From Cyclobacteriaceae bacterium YHN15 (GTDB lineage Bacteria; Bacteroidota; Bacteroidia; Cytophagales; Cyclobacteriaceae): a stretch of DNA of 64,000 bases. Position 1 is the first letter of the stretch; every line of letters begins with the position of its first letter. The notes beneath the pieces were generated by a model, which saw only the letters and a program-made list of their open reading frames with translations, made no database searches and had not been told where the DNA came from. This document shows positions 1-8,947 of this stretch, piece by piece. The position numbers and the translations under genes are program-made. The stretch spans positions 1 to 64,000 of the forward strand of contig RKQB01000007.1 of assembly GCA_003797895.1 (NCBI GenBank), read 5' to 3'.

Positions 1-187
<187 letters not shown>

Positions 188-385
188 AAAGTTGTTTTCG
201 GCCGCCCTCTCAGGCGGCCAGTCTTTTCCGGACTATCAGGTATCAATATCCAAAGGCCAAAGCCCCCGAATAACTTTTCTGTGTCGTTTCGTATCCAGCA
301 CTTCAATGAACTTTTTCCGCAATCTCTTAGCGGAATTGACGGTAACAAAACCGATATAACTACCCGTTCCTTCCGAACAGGACTG
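188..385 (-). other. rRNA operon leader with GC hairpin and boxA-like site
   Basis: This is the transcribed spacer between the rRNA promoters and mature 16S; it holds no gene. A perfect 7-bp GC stem (GGCCGCC at 200-206, GGCGGCC at 213-219, 6-nt loop) sits about 13 nt upstream of the 16S 5' end. On the minus strand GTTCATTGAAG at 301-311 resembles a boxA antitermination element. A reading frame of about 110 codons crosses the leader on the plus strand, but it is antisense to rRNA and not a gene. The roles in processing and antitermination are inferred. Confidence 0.5.
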
Positions 386-415
386 CAAAGGTAATCACTT
401 TTTTACCTTTGACAA
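386..415 (-). promoter_or_regulatory. rRNA promoter P2 (Bacteroidota type)
   Basis: On the minus strand a -33 TTG (413-415) is followed by exactly 19 nt and then TACCTTTG (386-393). This is a full match to the Bacteroidota primary sigma consensus TTG-N19-TAnnTTTG. Transcription would start near 381 and run into the 16S gene with a leader of about 190 nt. Confidence 0.8.
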
Positions 416-480
416 TAAAAAATTTAAAATTATTTATTAATCAATCTCTTAGCGCATGCTAAATCCCTCGTTTGGGAATG

Positions 481-510
481 CAAAGGTGAGAAGCTTTTTT
501 TAATTCCCAA
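481..510 (-). promoter_or_regulatory. rRNA promoter P1 (Bacteroidota type)
   Basis: On the minus strand TTG (508-510), N19, then CACCTTTG (481-488), one mismatch from TAnnTTTG. It has the same geometry as P2 95 bp downstream. The two form a tandem promoter pair, as is usual for rRNA operons. Confidence 0.65.
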
Positions 511-564
511 AATACCTTTAAAAAGATTATTTAAAATATGACAAAAGTCACTGATGGTCAACCC

Positions 565-600
565 AAAAAAAATCCTGCTTTGAAAATAACAAAGCAGGAT
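565..600 (-). terminator. Rho-independent terminator of the 3332-626 operon
   Basis: A perfect 11-bp inverted repeat (572-582 and 590-600, 7-nt loop) is followed on the minus strand by eight T (565-572). It lies 25 bp after the last stop of the DUF1080/Gfo-Idh operon, so it separates that operon from the rRNA promoters. Confidence 0.88.
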
Positions 601-625
601 CAATCAAATGCGATCAGGATTTTCT

Positions 626-1231
626 TTATAATGGTTTTAAAGTAATGTTTCTCCAATAAACTTTAATCCCTCCGCCATCATGGATTTGAAGCAAAATTCC
701 TCCTTCACCCTTCCCTATTTTTTCATCAGAAAAGTCTACCATTTCAACCCCATTCAGGTAAGAAATAACCCTATCTCCTTTTACCACGATTTTCATTTTA
801 TTCCAATCGCCATATTTCAATACACTGTCCTTTTCCTTATCAGGTTTAATCAACCATCCTCTACCATAAGATTCATATATCCCACCTGTATCGTGTCCCG
901 GAGGAGCAACCTCTACCTGCCAACCTGAAACTTTGGTGCCGTCAACAGTTGACCTGATGAATACACCACTGTTACCATCTGCCTCCTGCTTGAATTCAAG
1001 ATTAACCTCGAAGTCCTTGTAACTCTTCTTGGTCCCCAAATAACCATAGTCCTTATCAGGGCCGCTCTCAGAGACCAACAAGCCATCTTCCACATACCAT
1101 TTTTCAGTTCCATAAATAACCCAACCATCCAGATTTTTCCCATTAAACAGAGATATCTCCTTTTTTCCCTGAAAGGCTAAAACCAAAGCTAAAATTGAAA
1201 GTGCGAATAAAGTACTTATTGTTTTTTTCAT
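626..1231 (-). CDS. Secreted DUF1080 (3-keto-disaccharide hydrolase-like) protein
   Basis: A 201-residue protein with a Sec signal peptide (KK start, hydrophobic stretch to about residue 20). The rest is one DUF1080 domain (PF06439, concanavalin-like fold): LFNGKNLDGW at 28-37, NSGVFIR at 87-93, TGGIYE at 115-120 and LQIHDGG at 181-187. Members of this family are reported to hydrolyse the glycosidic bond of 3-keto sugars after C3 oxidation. It is the last gene of a three-gene operon, its ATG overlapping the previous stop as ATGA (1231-1228). The Gfo/Idh oxidoreductase upstream fits the oxidation step. The exact substrate cannot be read from sequence, and a purely binding role is possible. Confidence 0.85.
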   Translation of the reverse strand: MKKTISTLFALSILALVLAFQGKKEISLFNGKNLDGWVIYGTEKWYVEDGLLVSESGPDKDYGYLGTKKSYKDFEVNLEFKQEADGNSGVFIRSTVDGTKVSGWQVEVAPPGHDTGGIYESYGRGWLIKPDKEKDSVLKYGDWNKMKIVVKGDRVISYLNGVEMVDFSDEKIGKGEGGILLQIHDGGGIKVYWRNITLKPL

Positions 1232-1986
1232 AATGTTCTTATTTTAATGTTTTTGAACCAAGCCTCACTTCCATGGTCCTGAAGTGAAATCAATCCGGTT
1301 TTTGAAATTGCATAATCAGGGAACGCGTCCCATTTACCACTGTTTCTTCTCTGCATCCAATCTTCAGAGTAAGGTACAAATTCCAGTGTCTTTTTCCCAT
1401 TTAGCCAATAGCTAGCAGATTCATTAGTGAAAATAATTTTTGACACATTCCATTCACCTGCAGGTTTCACTACACCTTCAACATCTCCTGGATACATGGC
1501 ATAATCTGAAGCAAGGGATTGCCAATCTTCAAGAGGATGTTCGAATCCTAGTTGATCTATAACCTGATACTCTGGTCCTGTTTCATAAGGAGCTTTATAT
1601 TTTGGGTCTTCCACAACATGGTAAAATACCCCGCTGTTCCCACCAGGAGCTATTTTCCAGGTGAACTCCAACTCAAATTGCTCAAAGTCCATTGGAGCAA
1701 AGACAATATCTCCTCCAATATCACCTCCCATTCCTAAAGCTTTTAATGCCCCATCTTCAACAGTCCATCCCTCAGGAAAAGTATCCCCATTGAAAGCCCT
1801 CCATCCATCTGTATTTTCTCCATCGAAAAGTAACATCCATCCCAGGGCTTTTTCTGCTTCAGTCAATGAATTGTCGGCAATAACCTCCACTTCGACTTCC
1901 TCTACTTCTACGGTTTTTTCCGGAGCGCAGGCATACAACAAAACAGTCAATGCCAATAAGCAGCCCACCTTGTTTTTCAATCTCAT
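1228..1986 (-). CDS. DUF1080 lipoprotein (3-keto-glycoside hydrolase-like)
   Basis: A 252-residue DUF1080 protein exported as a lipoprotein: basic start, hydrophobic core and lipobox LYAC with Cys20. A short acidic VE-rich linker (about residues 26-35) would tether the domain to the membrane. Family motifs visible are LFDGENTDGW (53-62) and NSGVFYH. I chose the ATG at 1986, not an ATG nine codons earlier, because 1986 gives a clean lipoprotein signal and overlaps the upstream stop as ATGA. It is larger than and distinct from the DUF1080 protein downstream, so the operon encodes two non-identical copies, one lipid-anchored and one soluble. Probable role: envelope cleavage of a 3-keto-glycoside. 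Confidence 0.85.
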   Translation of the reverse strand: MRLKNKVGCLLALTVLLYACAPEKTVEVEEVEVEVIADNSLTEAEKALGWMLLFDGENTDGWRAFNGDTFPEGWTVEDGALKALGMGGDIGGDIVFAPMDFEQFELEFTWKIAPGGNSGVFYHVVEDPKYKAPYETGPEYQVIDQLGFEHPLEDWQSLASDYAMYPGDVEGVVKPAGEWNVSKIIFTNESASYWLNGKKTLEFVPYSEDWMQRRNSGKWDAFPDYAISKTGLISLQDHGSEAWFKNIKIRTL

Positions 1987-3332
1987 ATCAATTTCATGTT
2001 TACAGGATCCCACTGAATAAATTTGTTTTGAAAATAACTGTCATTACATAATAAAGCCGGGGCAGCAGCACGAAATCCAAACACCGGATCCTCGGCCACT
2101 GTTCCTCCTGTTCTGATGGCTGTAAACCAGTTTCCAAAATGATCATAATGTGCACCCTTCCAATTTCGCTGGGCGGTATATACCAACTCTTTTGGAGGTA
2201 AAATGGTAGCTCTGGTCTCAGGTTCTCCCCTTAATCTTGCTTGTTCCTGTAAAAATGGATCATCCGAAATCGTGGTCTGATTCATCTTGACGACCACCTC
2301 TTCCCATTTAACATCCATAGAGCCTTTGGTTCCTACGATTCTCAAATAGGTAGTCCCACTCGTCCCATCAACAAAATTACATCTTAATGAAAGGTTGAAA
2401 CCTGTATGTTCCTTTGTTTCAGGATAATCAAAAGTACCTAACAAAACATCCGGCACTTCCCTGCCGTCTTTCCAATATCTCAATCCACCCATGGCGGAAA
2501 TTTTGTTGGGACCATAGGAGTTAGTGATAAAATGCAAACTGGAAAATAAATGCACAAACAAATCACCTGACATCCCAGTACCATAATCGAGGTAATTCCT
2601 CCATCTGAAAAATCTCAATGGGTCCCAAGCACGGCTATTTGTATTGGAAATATATCTTTTCCAATCAACCGTTTGCTCACTTCCGTCTTTTGGAATTGCA
2701 TATTGCCAGGCACCTTCAGGCGACATTCTGGCCCAAAAACCTTCTGCATAAATTAAATCACCTATTGCTCCTGCAGCAAGCAATTCTTTTGCTTTCTCAT
2801 TTCCCAAAGAAGAAACCCCCTGACTTCCGACTACCATCACCTTTCCTGATTTTTTCCATGCATTAATTACATCCATTCCCTCTTTTACCGAATGAACCAT
2901 GGGTTTTTCACAATACACATGTTTGCCCGCATTCATGGCATCTATACTGATTTGTTTATGCCAATGATCTGAAGTTGCAATGATAACCGCATCCACATCA
3001 TTTCTTTTTAGCAATTCATGATGATCCTGAGTCACAAAAAGATGATTGCCCCATCTTTGTTTGGCTGCGTCAAGTCTGCCATTATATAAATCACAAACAG
3101 CCACCAATTCTACATTGGAATGCCTTAGCGCGGTATTGGTGTCCTCAGTACCCATAATCCCTGCACCAATTAAAGCCAAGCGGATGGTAGAATCATTTTG
3201 GGAGCTTAGATACCCCTCTCTTTCAAGAAATTGCCTTGCTATGGATTCTTGGCTGAATGCCAAAGGACTCAATGCGGCCACAGCTCCTGTGGCCCCTAAT
3301 TTCTTTAAGAAATTTCTTCTTTGTTGCTTCAT
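1983..3332 (-). CDS. Tat-exported Gfo/Idh/MocA family oxidoreductase
   Basis: A 449-residue NAD(P)-dependent oxidoreductase. The N-terminus has a twin-arginine signal (RRNFLK at 5-10, then an Ala-rich hydrophobic stretch), so it is folded with cofactor before export. The Rossmann motif GAGIMG is at 56-61, SDHWH at 121-125 and the family CEKP motif at 141-144. The C-terminal half is the Gfo/Idh alpha/beta domain. It is the first gene of the operon with two DUF1080 proteins; both joints are ATGA overlaps, implying translational coupling. Inferred role: oxidation (or reduction) of a sugar at C3 so that the DUF1080 partners can cleave it. Confidence 0.9.
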   Translation of the reverse strand: MKQQRRNFLKKLGATGAVAALSPLAFSQESIARQFLEREGYLSSQNDSTIRLALIGAGIMGTEDTNTALRHSNVELVAVCDLYNGRLDAAKQRWGNHLFVTQDHHELLKRNDVDAVIIATSDHWHKQISIDAMNAGKHVYCEKPMVHSVKEGMDVINAWKKSGKVMVVGSQGVSSLGNEKAKELLAAGAIGDLIYAEGFWARMSPEGAWQYAIPKDGSEQTVDWKRYISNTNSRAWDPLRFFRWRNYLDYGTGMSGDLFVHLFSSLHFITNSYGPNKISAMGGLRYWKDGREVPDVLLGTFDYPETKEHTGFNLSLRCNFVDGTSGTTYLRIVGTKGSMDVKWEEVVVKMNQTTISDDPFLQEQARLRGEPETRATILPPKELVYTAQRNWKGAHYDHFGNWFTAIRTGGTVAEDPVFGFRAAAPALLCNDSYFQNKFIQWDPVNMKLI

Positions 3333-3427
3333 GAATTTTGGGTGTAATTATAAATTTTCAAGACCAAAAGTTAATTAAATTTATTACAAAAGTATGTTTC
3401 GATGTTTGATAATTTTATAAACGGTGA

Positions 3428-3723
3428 CTAATGGTTTTCCAAAATTTGGAAATATGCTTTAGCATCTAACAACCTTCTTCCATACCATAAAACATCTCCC
3501 CATTCCCCAATATTATTTTGGAACGTGGCAATAACAAGCTTAATTTCTCAAGATTTTCTTGTTTAAAAGGATATGGTTCAGAACTCAAAAGTAAATAGTC
3601 CGGATCCAAACCCATTAACTCCTCATAAGAAAGTTTTGTCTGGGAAGGTACCAAGGAAATAATCCGTTGAGGATTTCCGGGAATTTCTACCTTTCTGTTC
3701 AGCTAATCGATGAATTGGGGCAT
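3428..3723 (-). pseudogene. Remnant of BtuF-like helical-backbone metal receptor (ABC substrate-binding protein)
   Basis: Read on the minus strand from the ATG at 3723, the translation is MPQFID-stop-LNRKVEIPGNPQRIISLVPSQT, matching the N-terminus of cobalamin/iron-chelate binding proteins. Three lesions are visible. A TAG sits at codon 7, where CAG (Gln) is expected. After SLVPSQTKL the text jumps to the C-terminal part (ELMGLDPDYLLLSSEPYPFK), so roughly 160 residues of the middle are missing. After GEMF one base is lacking, and the other frame continues WYGRRLLDAKAYF to a stop at 3428. The intact family is about 250-270 residues; about 96 codons remain. No permease or ATPase gene is nearby. 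The next 230 bp (to 3954) show nothing recognisable. Confidence 0.8.
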
Positions 3724-3954
3724 GAAGGGAGTTTAAAATTAAGAATGATGAATTTATAATTTTTGAATAAGGAAAAAGAAGCCATTTAAATTATCAAGAT
3801 TAACATTCTTCTGGAACTATCGGAATTTGATTGGACCCATCAGGAAACTTCAAAAATGAAAACTAAATCGCCATTGAACAATTTCAATATGTATCAATTA
3901 TATTTCGACCTTATTTCAACCCTTAATATCAACAACCACCAATCAATCCCCCTT

Positions 3955-5022
3955 TCATACCACATACCTGAAATCAAAGTCTGGGTCTAATTCATGCAGG
4001 AATCTGTACATAAGTTCAATCACATTTTCTATATCATCTTTGCTGGCGGTCTCGACCGTTGTGTGCATATATTTCAATGGCAGTGAGACCAACGCAGATG
4101 GCACCCCTTCGTTGGAATAGGCAAAGGCATCAGTATCAGTCCCTGTACTTCTTGATGCTGCTGCCCTTTGGAATGGAATATCATTCTTTTTTGCTGTTCC
4201 AATGATCAAGTCCAATAACTTTTTATGTACTGCGGCTCCATATGTCAAAACCGGTCCTTTTCCGGCAGACTGTTCCCCACTACTTATTTTACTGTACATA
4301 GGAGCAGTAGTATCATGGCAAACATCAGTGATAATGGCAACATTAGGCTTGATTCTTGCGGCAATCATTTCAGCCCCTCTTAAGCCAATTTCCTCCTGTA
4401 CTGCATTGACTATATATAAGGAAAAAGGGAGTTTAATCCCAGAATCCTTGATTTTTCTTGCCACCTCGGCGATCATATAGCCCCCAATCCGGTTGTCCAA
4501 AGCCCTACCAGAATAAAACTTCCCGTTCAATTCCTGCAGTTCATCCTTAAATGTGATAACACAACCCACATGAATGCCCAGGTTTTCTACTTCATCCTTG
4601 GAACGGGCGCCAACATCTATGAAAATATTGTCCAATGTTGGTGATTCCTCTTTTCCTTCTTTTCTCACATGAATGGCTGGCCAACCAAAAACGCCTGGAA
4701 CAATACCCTTATCAGTATGGATATTGACCCGCATGGACGGTGCAATCATATGGTCTGATCCCCCGTTTCGCCTTACATATATATACCCTTCCGCAGTGAT
4801 GTAATTGACAAACCACGATATCTCATCCGCATGGGCTTCAATGACCACTTTAAATGGATGCTCTGGATTGATGACCCCCACGACCGTACCATAATTATCG
4901 GTGAAATAGGTATCCACCAAAGGCTTAATATAATCCAGCCAAATCTGCTGACCGGAAGCCTCAAATCCGGTTGGTGAGGGGTTATTGAGGTATTTGTATA
5001 AAAACTCGGTATGCTTTTCCAT
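3955..5022 (-). CDS. M42 family metallopeptidase (TET/FrvX-like aminopeptidase)
   Basis: A 355-residue dinuclear-metal aminopeptidase of the M42 family, cytosolic, with no signal peptide. The metal and catalytic positions are all present: His64 in HADE (64-67), Asp176 in ALDNRIGG, Glu210/Glu211 in QEEIGLRGA, Asp233 in ITDVCHD and His320 in KYMHTTVE. The length matches the family. Such enzymes form large TET complexes that trim peptides to amino acids. It stands alone, with about 110 bp to the upstream carboxylase gene. The specific residue preference cannot be told. Confidence 0.92.
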   Translation of the reverse strand: MEKHTEFLYKYLNNPSPTGFEASGQQIWLDYIKPLVDTYFTDNYGTVVGVINPEHPFKVVIEAHADEISWFVNYITAEGYIYVRRNGGSDHMIAPSMRVNIHTDKGIVPGVFGWPAIHVRKEGKEESPTLDNIFIDVGARSKDEVENLGIHVGCVITFKDELQELNGKFYSGRALDNRIGGYMIAEVARKIKDSGIKLPFSLYIVNAVQEEIGLRGAEMIAARIKPNVAIITDVCHDTTAPMYSKISSGEQSAGKGPVLTYGAAVHKKLLDLIIGTAKKNDIPFQRAAASRSTGTDTDAFAYSNEGVPSALVSLPLKYMHTTVETASKDDIENVIELMYRFLHELDPDFDFRYVV

Positions 5023-5129
5023 TTTATTATTGGGTTAATGAGATAGGGGATTATTGGATCAATACTAAATTCAATCCTTAGAGCCCCAATTTTGGCTTTC
5101 TTTATATAAGTTAATGGCCATTTTATTAA

Positions 5130-6713
5130 TTATAAAGGAATATTTCCATGTTTCTTCCTCGGTAATTTATCCACTTTATTCTCCAGCATCTTATAGGCTC
5201 TGATCAGTTTTTCCCTAGTCTCTGAAGGCATGATCACTTCATCAATAAAACCTCTATGGGCAGCCCTGTAAGGATTGGCAAATTTGGAAGTATACTCATC
5301 TATTTTTTCCTGGAGTTTCGCTTCTGGATCCTCCGCATCTGCGATTTCCCTCTTGAAGATAATCTCGGCTGCACCTTTTGCACCCATCACTGCAATCTCC
5401 GCTGTGGGCCAAGCAAAATTCAAATCCGCACCAATATGCTTGGAATTCATGACGTCATATGCCCCTCCATAAGCCTTTCTGGTAATAACGGTAACTCTTG
5501 GAACAGTTGCCTCAGAAAACGCATAAAGCAATTTTGCACCATTGGTTATAATCCCGTTCCATTCCTGATCTGTTCCTGGCAAGAATCCAGGCACATCCAC
5601 CAGAACCAATAGTGGTACATTAAAAGAATCACAAAATCTTACAAATCTTGCTGCTTTGATGGAGGCATTGTTATCCAATACACCTGCAAGGGACTGGGGT
5701 TGATTTCCAATTATTCCTATACTTCTTCCAGCCAGCCTGGAAAAGCCCACAACGATATTATCAGCAAAGTTTTTATGAACTTCCAAAAAGGAGGATTCAT
5801 CCACAATTCCTTCTATTACCTCTCTCATATCATAAGGGTGGTTTGGATTGTCTGGCACTATGTTATCCAAAACTTCCCGAGACTCATCATCCTTAAGTTC
5901 ATAGGCATAAACAGGGGCTTCATCTTCACAATTTTGGGGAATATAACTGAGCAATTTTTTAATATGGTTGATACATTCCAACTCATTGGCACAGGCAAAA
6001 TGGGTGACGCCACTCTTAGTGCTATGGGTGCTTGCACCGCCCAGTTCCTCAGCAGTTACATTTTCTTGGGTAACTGTCTTTACCACATTAGGCCCTGTCA
6101 CAAACATATATGAGGTATTCTCTACCATCAAAATAAAATCAGTGATTGCAGGAGAATAAACTGCCCCTCCTGCACAAGGGCCCATAACTGCGGAAATTTG
6201 GGGGACTAATCCCGATGCAAGAGTATTTCTATAAAATATATCAGCATAGCCTCCGAGAGAAACTACACCTTCCTGAATCCTTGCGCCTCCCGAATCATTC
6301 AAACCGATGACAGGAGCACCGTTTTTCATTGCCATGTCCATAATTTTGCAGATTTTCTCTGCATGGGTCTCAGAAAGAGACCCTCCGAATACTGTGAAAT
6401 CCTGAGAATAAACATAAACCAATCTGCCATTGATTTCCCCAAAACCTGTAACTACACCATCCCCCAGATAATATTCCTTGTCCAAACCAAAATCTTTGGC
6501 CCTATGCATGACAAATTTGTCAATTTCCTGGAAAGTCCCTTCATCTATCAAAAGGTGGATCCTCTCCCTTGCAGTAAGTTTGCCTTTCTTGTGTTGAGCA
6601 GCTATCCTGTTCTCACCCCCACCCTGAAGCGATTCAGCATTCTTTTTCTTCAACAGTTCGATTTTTTCCTTATTACCTGGAAGGGTATAGATACCTTTGA
6701 TATTACTTTTCAT
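5130..6713 (-). CDS. Acyl-CoA carboxylase, carboxyltransferase (beta) subunit
   Basis: A 527-residue carboxyltransferase of the PccB/MmdA type, full family length. It has the two crotonase-like halves, with the Gly-rich DSGGARIQEG in the first and GGAYDVMNSKHIGAD in the second, which form the oxyanion holes for acyl-CoA and carboxybiotin. It transfers CO2 from biotin to propionyl-CoA or acetyl-CoA (or works as a methylmalonyl-CoA decarboxylase subunit). No biotin-carrier or biotin carboxylase gene is adjacent, so its partners are elsewhere. A TATATTTG -7 element lies 25 nt upstream of the ATG. Confidence 0.92.
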   Translation of the reverse strand: MKSNIKGIYTLPGNKEKIELLKKKNAESLQGGGENRIAAQHKKGKLTARERIHLLIDEGTFQEIDKFVMHRAKDFGLDKEYYLGDGVVTGFGEINGRLVYVYSQDFTVFGGSLSETHAEKICKIMDMAMKNGAPVIGLNDSGGARIQEGVVSLGGYADIFYRNTLASGLVPQISAVMGPCAGGAVYSPAITDFILMVENTSYMFVTGPNVVKTVTQENVTAEELGGASTHSTKSGVTHFACANELECINHIKKLLSYIPQNCEDEAPVYAYELKDDESREVLDNIVPDNPNHPYDMREVIEGIVDESSFLEVHKNFADNIVVGFSRLAGRSIGIIGNQPQSLAGVLDNNASIKAARFVRFCDSFNVPLLVLVDVPGFLPGTDQEWNGIITNGAKLLYAFSEATVPRVTVITRKAYGGAYDVMNSKHIGADLNFAWPTAEIAVMGAKGAAEIIFKREIADAEDPEAKLQEKIDEYTSKFANPYRAAHRGFIDEVIMPSETREKLIRAYKMLENKVDKLPRKKHGNIPL

Positions 6714-6738
6714 ATCACTAAAGTTTATTTGGTTTTTC

Positions 6739-6746
6739 CAAATATA
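6739..6746 (-). promoter_or_regulatory. -7 promoter element upstream of acyl-CoA carboxylase
   Basis: TATATTTG on the minus strand, a full match to TAnnTTTG, 25 nt before the carboxylase ATG. I see no good TTG at the -33 position, so the call rests on the -7 box alone. Confidence 0.45.
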
Positions 6747-6881
6747 AGGAGGGGTTGAATAGCTAGAAAGTAATTCTTATGAAGTTCGATGAAAAAACAA
6801 GGTACCACATATTAAAACCAGAGATTTTCATGCATTTACAATAAACTTTCTATATTCGCACAACCAAAAAATAAGGCTGGC

Positions 6882-7838
6882 ATGATTCCAAATAAGGCAG
6901 CAATCATTGACATGGGTACCAATACTTTTCATCTGCTATTGGTAGAATTATATGACAATAGATTTGAAACTTTATATAAAGAAAAAATCCCCGTGAAAAT
7001 TGGGCAGGGTGGAATAAGCCATAACACCATACATCCTGAAGCCCAAAAAAGAGCATTTCATACTTTACAACATTTTCGGAACTTAATCGATGGAGAGGAA
7101 ATTACAAATGTTTTCGCTTTTGCCACCAGTGCAGTAAGGAATGCCGATAATGGTCCTGAATTTGTTGAAAAAATCAAAGAAAAATTCTTTATCCATGTAA
7201 ATGTTATAGGTGGTGAAGAAGAAGCTCAAATGATTTATGAAGGTATCAGATTTAGCGGATCTCTCCAAAACAGGATTGATTTGATGATGGATATTGGAGG
7301 AGGGTCTGTGGAATTTATCATCGGCAACCAACATGAGGCATTGTGGAGAAAAAGCTTTGAAATCGGTGGCCAAAGGATGCTTGATCTTTTCCATTATCAT
7401 GATCCTATCTTAAAGGATGAGGTTAATAATCTCACAGCCTATTTATCTGAAAAATTGACCGATTTGGAGGAAGCAATTAAGGTTTTCAAACCAGTAGGGC
7501 TCGTCGGTGCTTCGGGAACCTTTGATACCTTAACTGATATTTACTATGCTTCCTTACATCAGGAGAAATTAAAGAATCAACAGGTTTTTCAACTGCCAAG
7601 AAATGAGTTTGAAATAATAGCCCAAAAACTGCTGACTATGAATAAGGAGCAAAGGCTCAAGATACCGGGAATGATCCCTATGAGGGTGGATATGATTGTT
7701 GTTGCTTCGTGTTTGATTGAATATATTCTTCAACTTTTGCCAGTTGACATCTTAATTTGTTCAAGCTATGCACTCAAAGAAGGGGCTATAGCTCAACTAA
7801 TGGACAAACATTCCCTATCTGCAGCAGAAAGCAGATAA
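6882..7838 (+). CDS. Ppx/GppA family exopolyphosphatase
   Basis: A 318-residue ASKHA-fold phosphatase. The phosphate-1 loop is DMGTNTFHLLLVE (10-22), ATSAVR is at 81-86, GGEEEA at 110-115 and the phosphate-2 loop DIGGGS at 137-142. These are the residues that bind polyphosphate or the pppGpp phosphates. It is the short form, about 300 residues, without the C-terminal HD-like domain of long GppA/Ppx. It is followed after 35 bp by the Ldh2-type dehydrogenase on the same strand, possibly one transcript. Polyphosphate rather than pppGpp as substrate is likely but not shown. Confidence 0.92.
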   Translation: MIPNKAAIIDMGTNTFHLLLVELYDNRFETLYKEKIPVKIGQGGISHNTIHPEAQKRAFHTLQHFRNLIDGEEITNVFAFATSAVRNADNGPEFVEKIKEKFFIHVNVIGGEEEAQMIYEGIRFSGSLQNRIDLMMDIGGGSVEFIIGNQHEALWRKSFEIGGQRMLDLFHYHDPILKDEVNNLTAYLSEKLTDLEEAIKVFKPVGLVGASGTFDTLTDIYYASLHQEKLKNQQVFQLPRNEFEIIAQKLLTMNKEQRLKIPGMIPMRVDMIVVASCLIEYILQLLPVDILICSSYALKEGAIAQLMDKHSLSAAESR

Positions 7839-7873
7839 CTGTAACAACATTCCGATTCAAGTCATAAAATATC

Positions 7874-8947
7874 ATGACCCTTTCCTATACGCAACTATTT
7901 GATTTTACTAAAAACATTCTGACAAAAATAGGATGCTCCGAAAAGGATGCGTCCTTGGCAGCTGAGGTATTATTGTCTGCAGACTTAAGAGGCATTGATT
8001 CCCATGGCGTGGCCAGGTTGTCAGGCTACATTCGTTTATGGGAAAAAGGCAGGATCAATCCTAATCCGAAAATTAGAATTATCCATGAGACCCCAAGTAC
8101 AGCTGTAGTAGATGGTGATGGAGGCTTAGGTTTGGTGGTGGCACCTTTTGCCATGCAGGTCGCTATTGACAAAGCCAAAAATGCAGGCACCGGCTGGGTA
8201 GCAGTCAAGCATTCCAATCATTATGGAATTGCTGGATATCATTCCATGATGGCCCTTGAACATGATATGATCGGAATTTCCCTTACCAATGCAAGTCCTT
8301 TGGTAAGTCCTACATTTTCAAAAGAAAGGCTATTGGGCACTAATCCTATTTCTGTAGCTATACCTGCTGATAAACAACCCCCATTTGTCGCAGATATGGC
8401 CACAACCACGGCTGCTAACGGTAAATTGGAAATATTACAAAGAAAAAATCTTGATGCACCAATGGGTTGGGTGCAGGACAAAGAAGGTAAACCAACCATA
8501 GATTCAAATGGTGTAAAGAAAGGGGGGGCATTACTGCCCTTAGGAGGCGATAGGGAACACGGATCACATAAAGGCTATGCTTTGGGAGCGATCGTAGATA
8601 TTTTTTCAGCTGTTTTGTCAGGAGCCAATTATGGCCCATGGGTTCCACCCTTCGTGGCTTTTTTGGATCCGGATCCTAACCCTGTCGGAGATGGAATCGG
8701 CCATTTCTTTGGTGCCATGCGTGTGGATGCATTCAGACCAGCAGAAGAATTCAAGTACCATATGGACAACTGGATTTCAAGATTTCGGAATGCGGCAACC
8801 ACTCCCGGAAATGAAAAAGTCCTGATTCCAGGTGATCCTGAAAGAGAATTGGAAGAAGAAAGAAAGAGGAATGGAATTCCTTTACTGAAACCTGTTGTGG
8901 ATGATTTAATCTCCTTGGGTGAAAAATTTGGCTTAAAACTCAATTGA
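7874..8947 (+). CDS. Ldh2/AllD family malate/L-lactate-type dehydrogenase
   Basis: A 357-residue NAD(P)-dependent oxidoreductase of the malate/L-lactate dehydrogenase 2 family, unrelated to the classical Rossmann LDH. Visible family motifs are RGIDSHGVARL (39-49) and HSNHYGIAGYH (113-123), which carry substrate-binding and catalytic His residues, and a late GSHKGYALG segment. It is a little longer at the C-terminus than AllD/YlbC. Members reduce 2-oxoacids such as oxaloacetate, ureidoglycolate or sulfolactate derivatives; context does not decide which. It is probably cytosolic. Confidence 0.9.
   Translation: MTLSYTQLFDFTKNILTKIGCSEKDASLAAEVLLSADLRGIDSHGVARLSGYIRLWEKGRINPNPKIRIIHETPSTAVVDGDGGLGLVVAPFAMQVAIDKAKNAGTGWVAVKHSNHYGIAGYHSMMALEHDMIGISLTNASPLVSPTFSKERLLGTNPISVAIPADKQPPFVADMATTTAANGKLEILQRKNLDAPMGWVQDKEGKPTIDSNGVKKGGALLPLGGDREHGSHKGYALGAIVDIFSAVLSGANYGPWVPPFVAFLDPDPNPVGDGIGHFFGAMRVDAFRPAEEFKYHMDNWISRFRNAATTPGNEKVLIPGDPERELEEERKRNGIPLLKPVVDDLISLGEKFGLKLN

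Noticed and set aside
3724..3954. Possible upstream part of the transporter operon belonging to the pseudogene
   Set aside because: No permease or ATPase words can be read in any frame.
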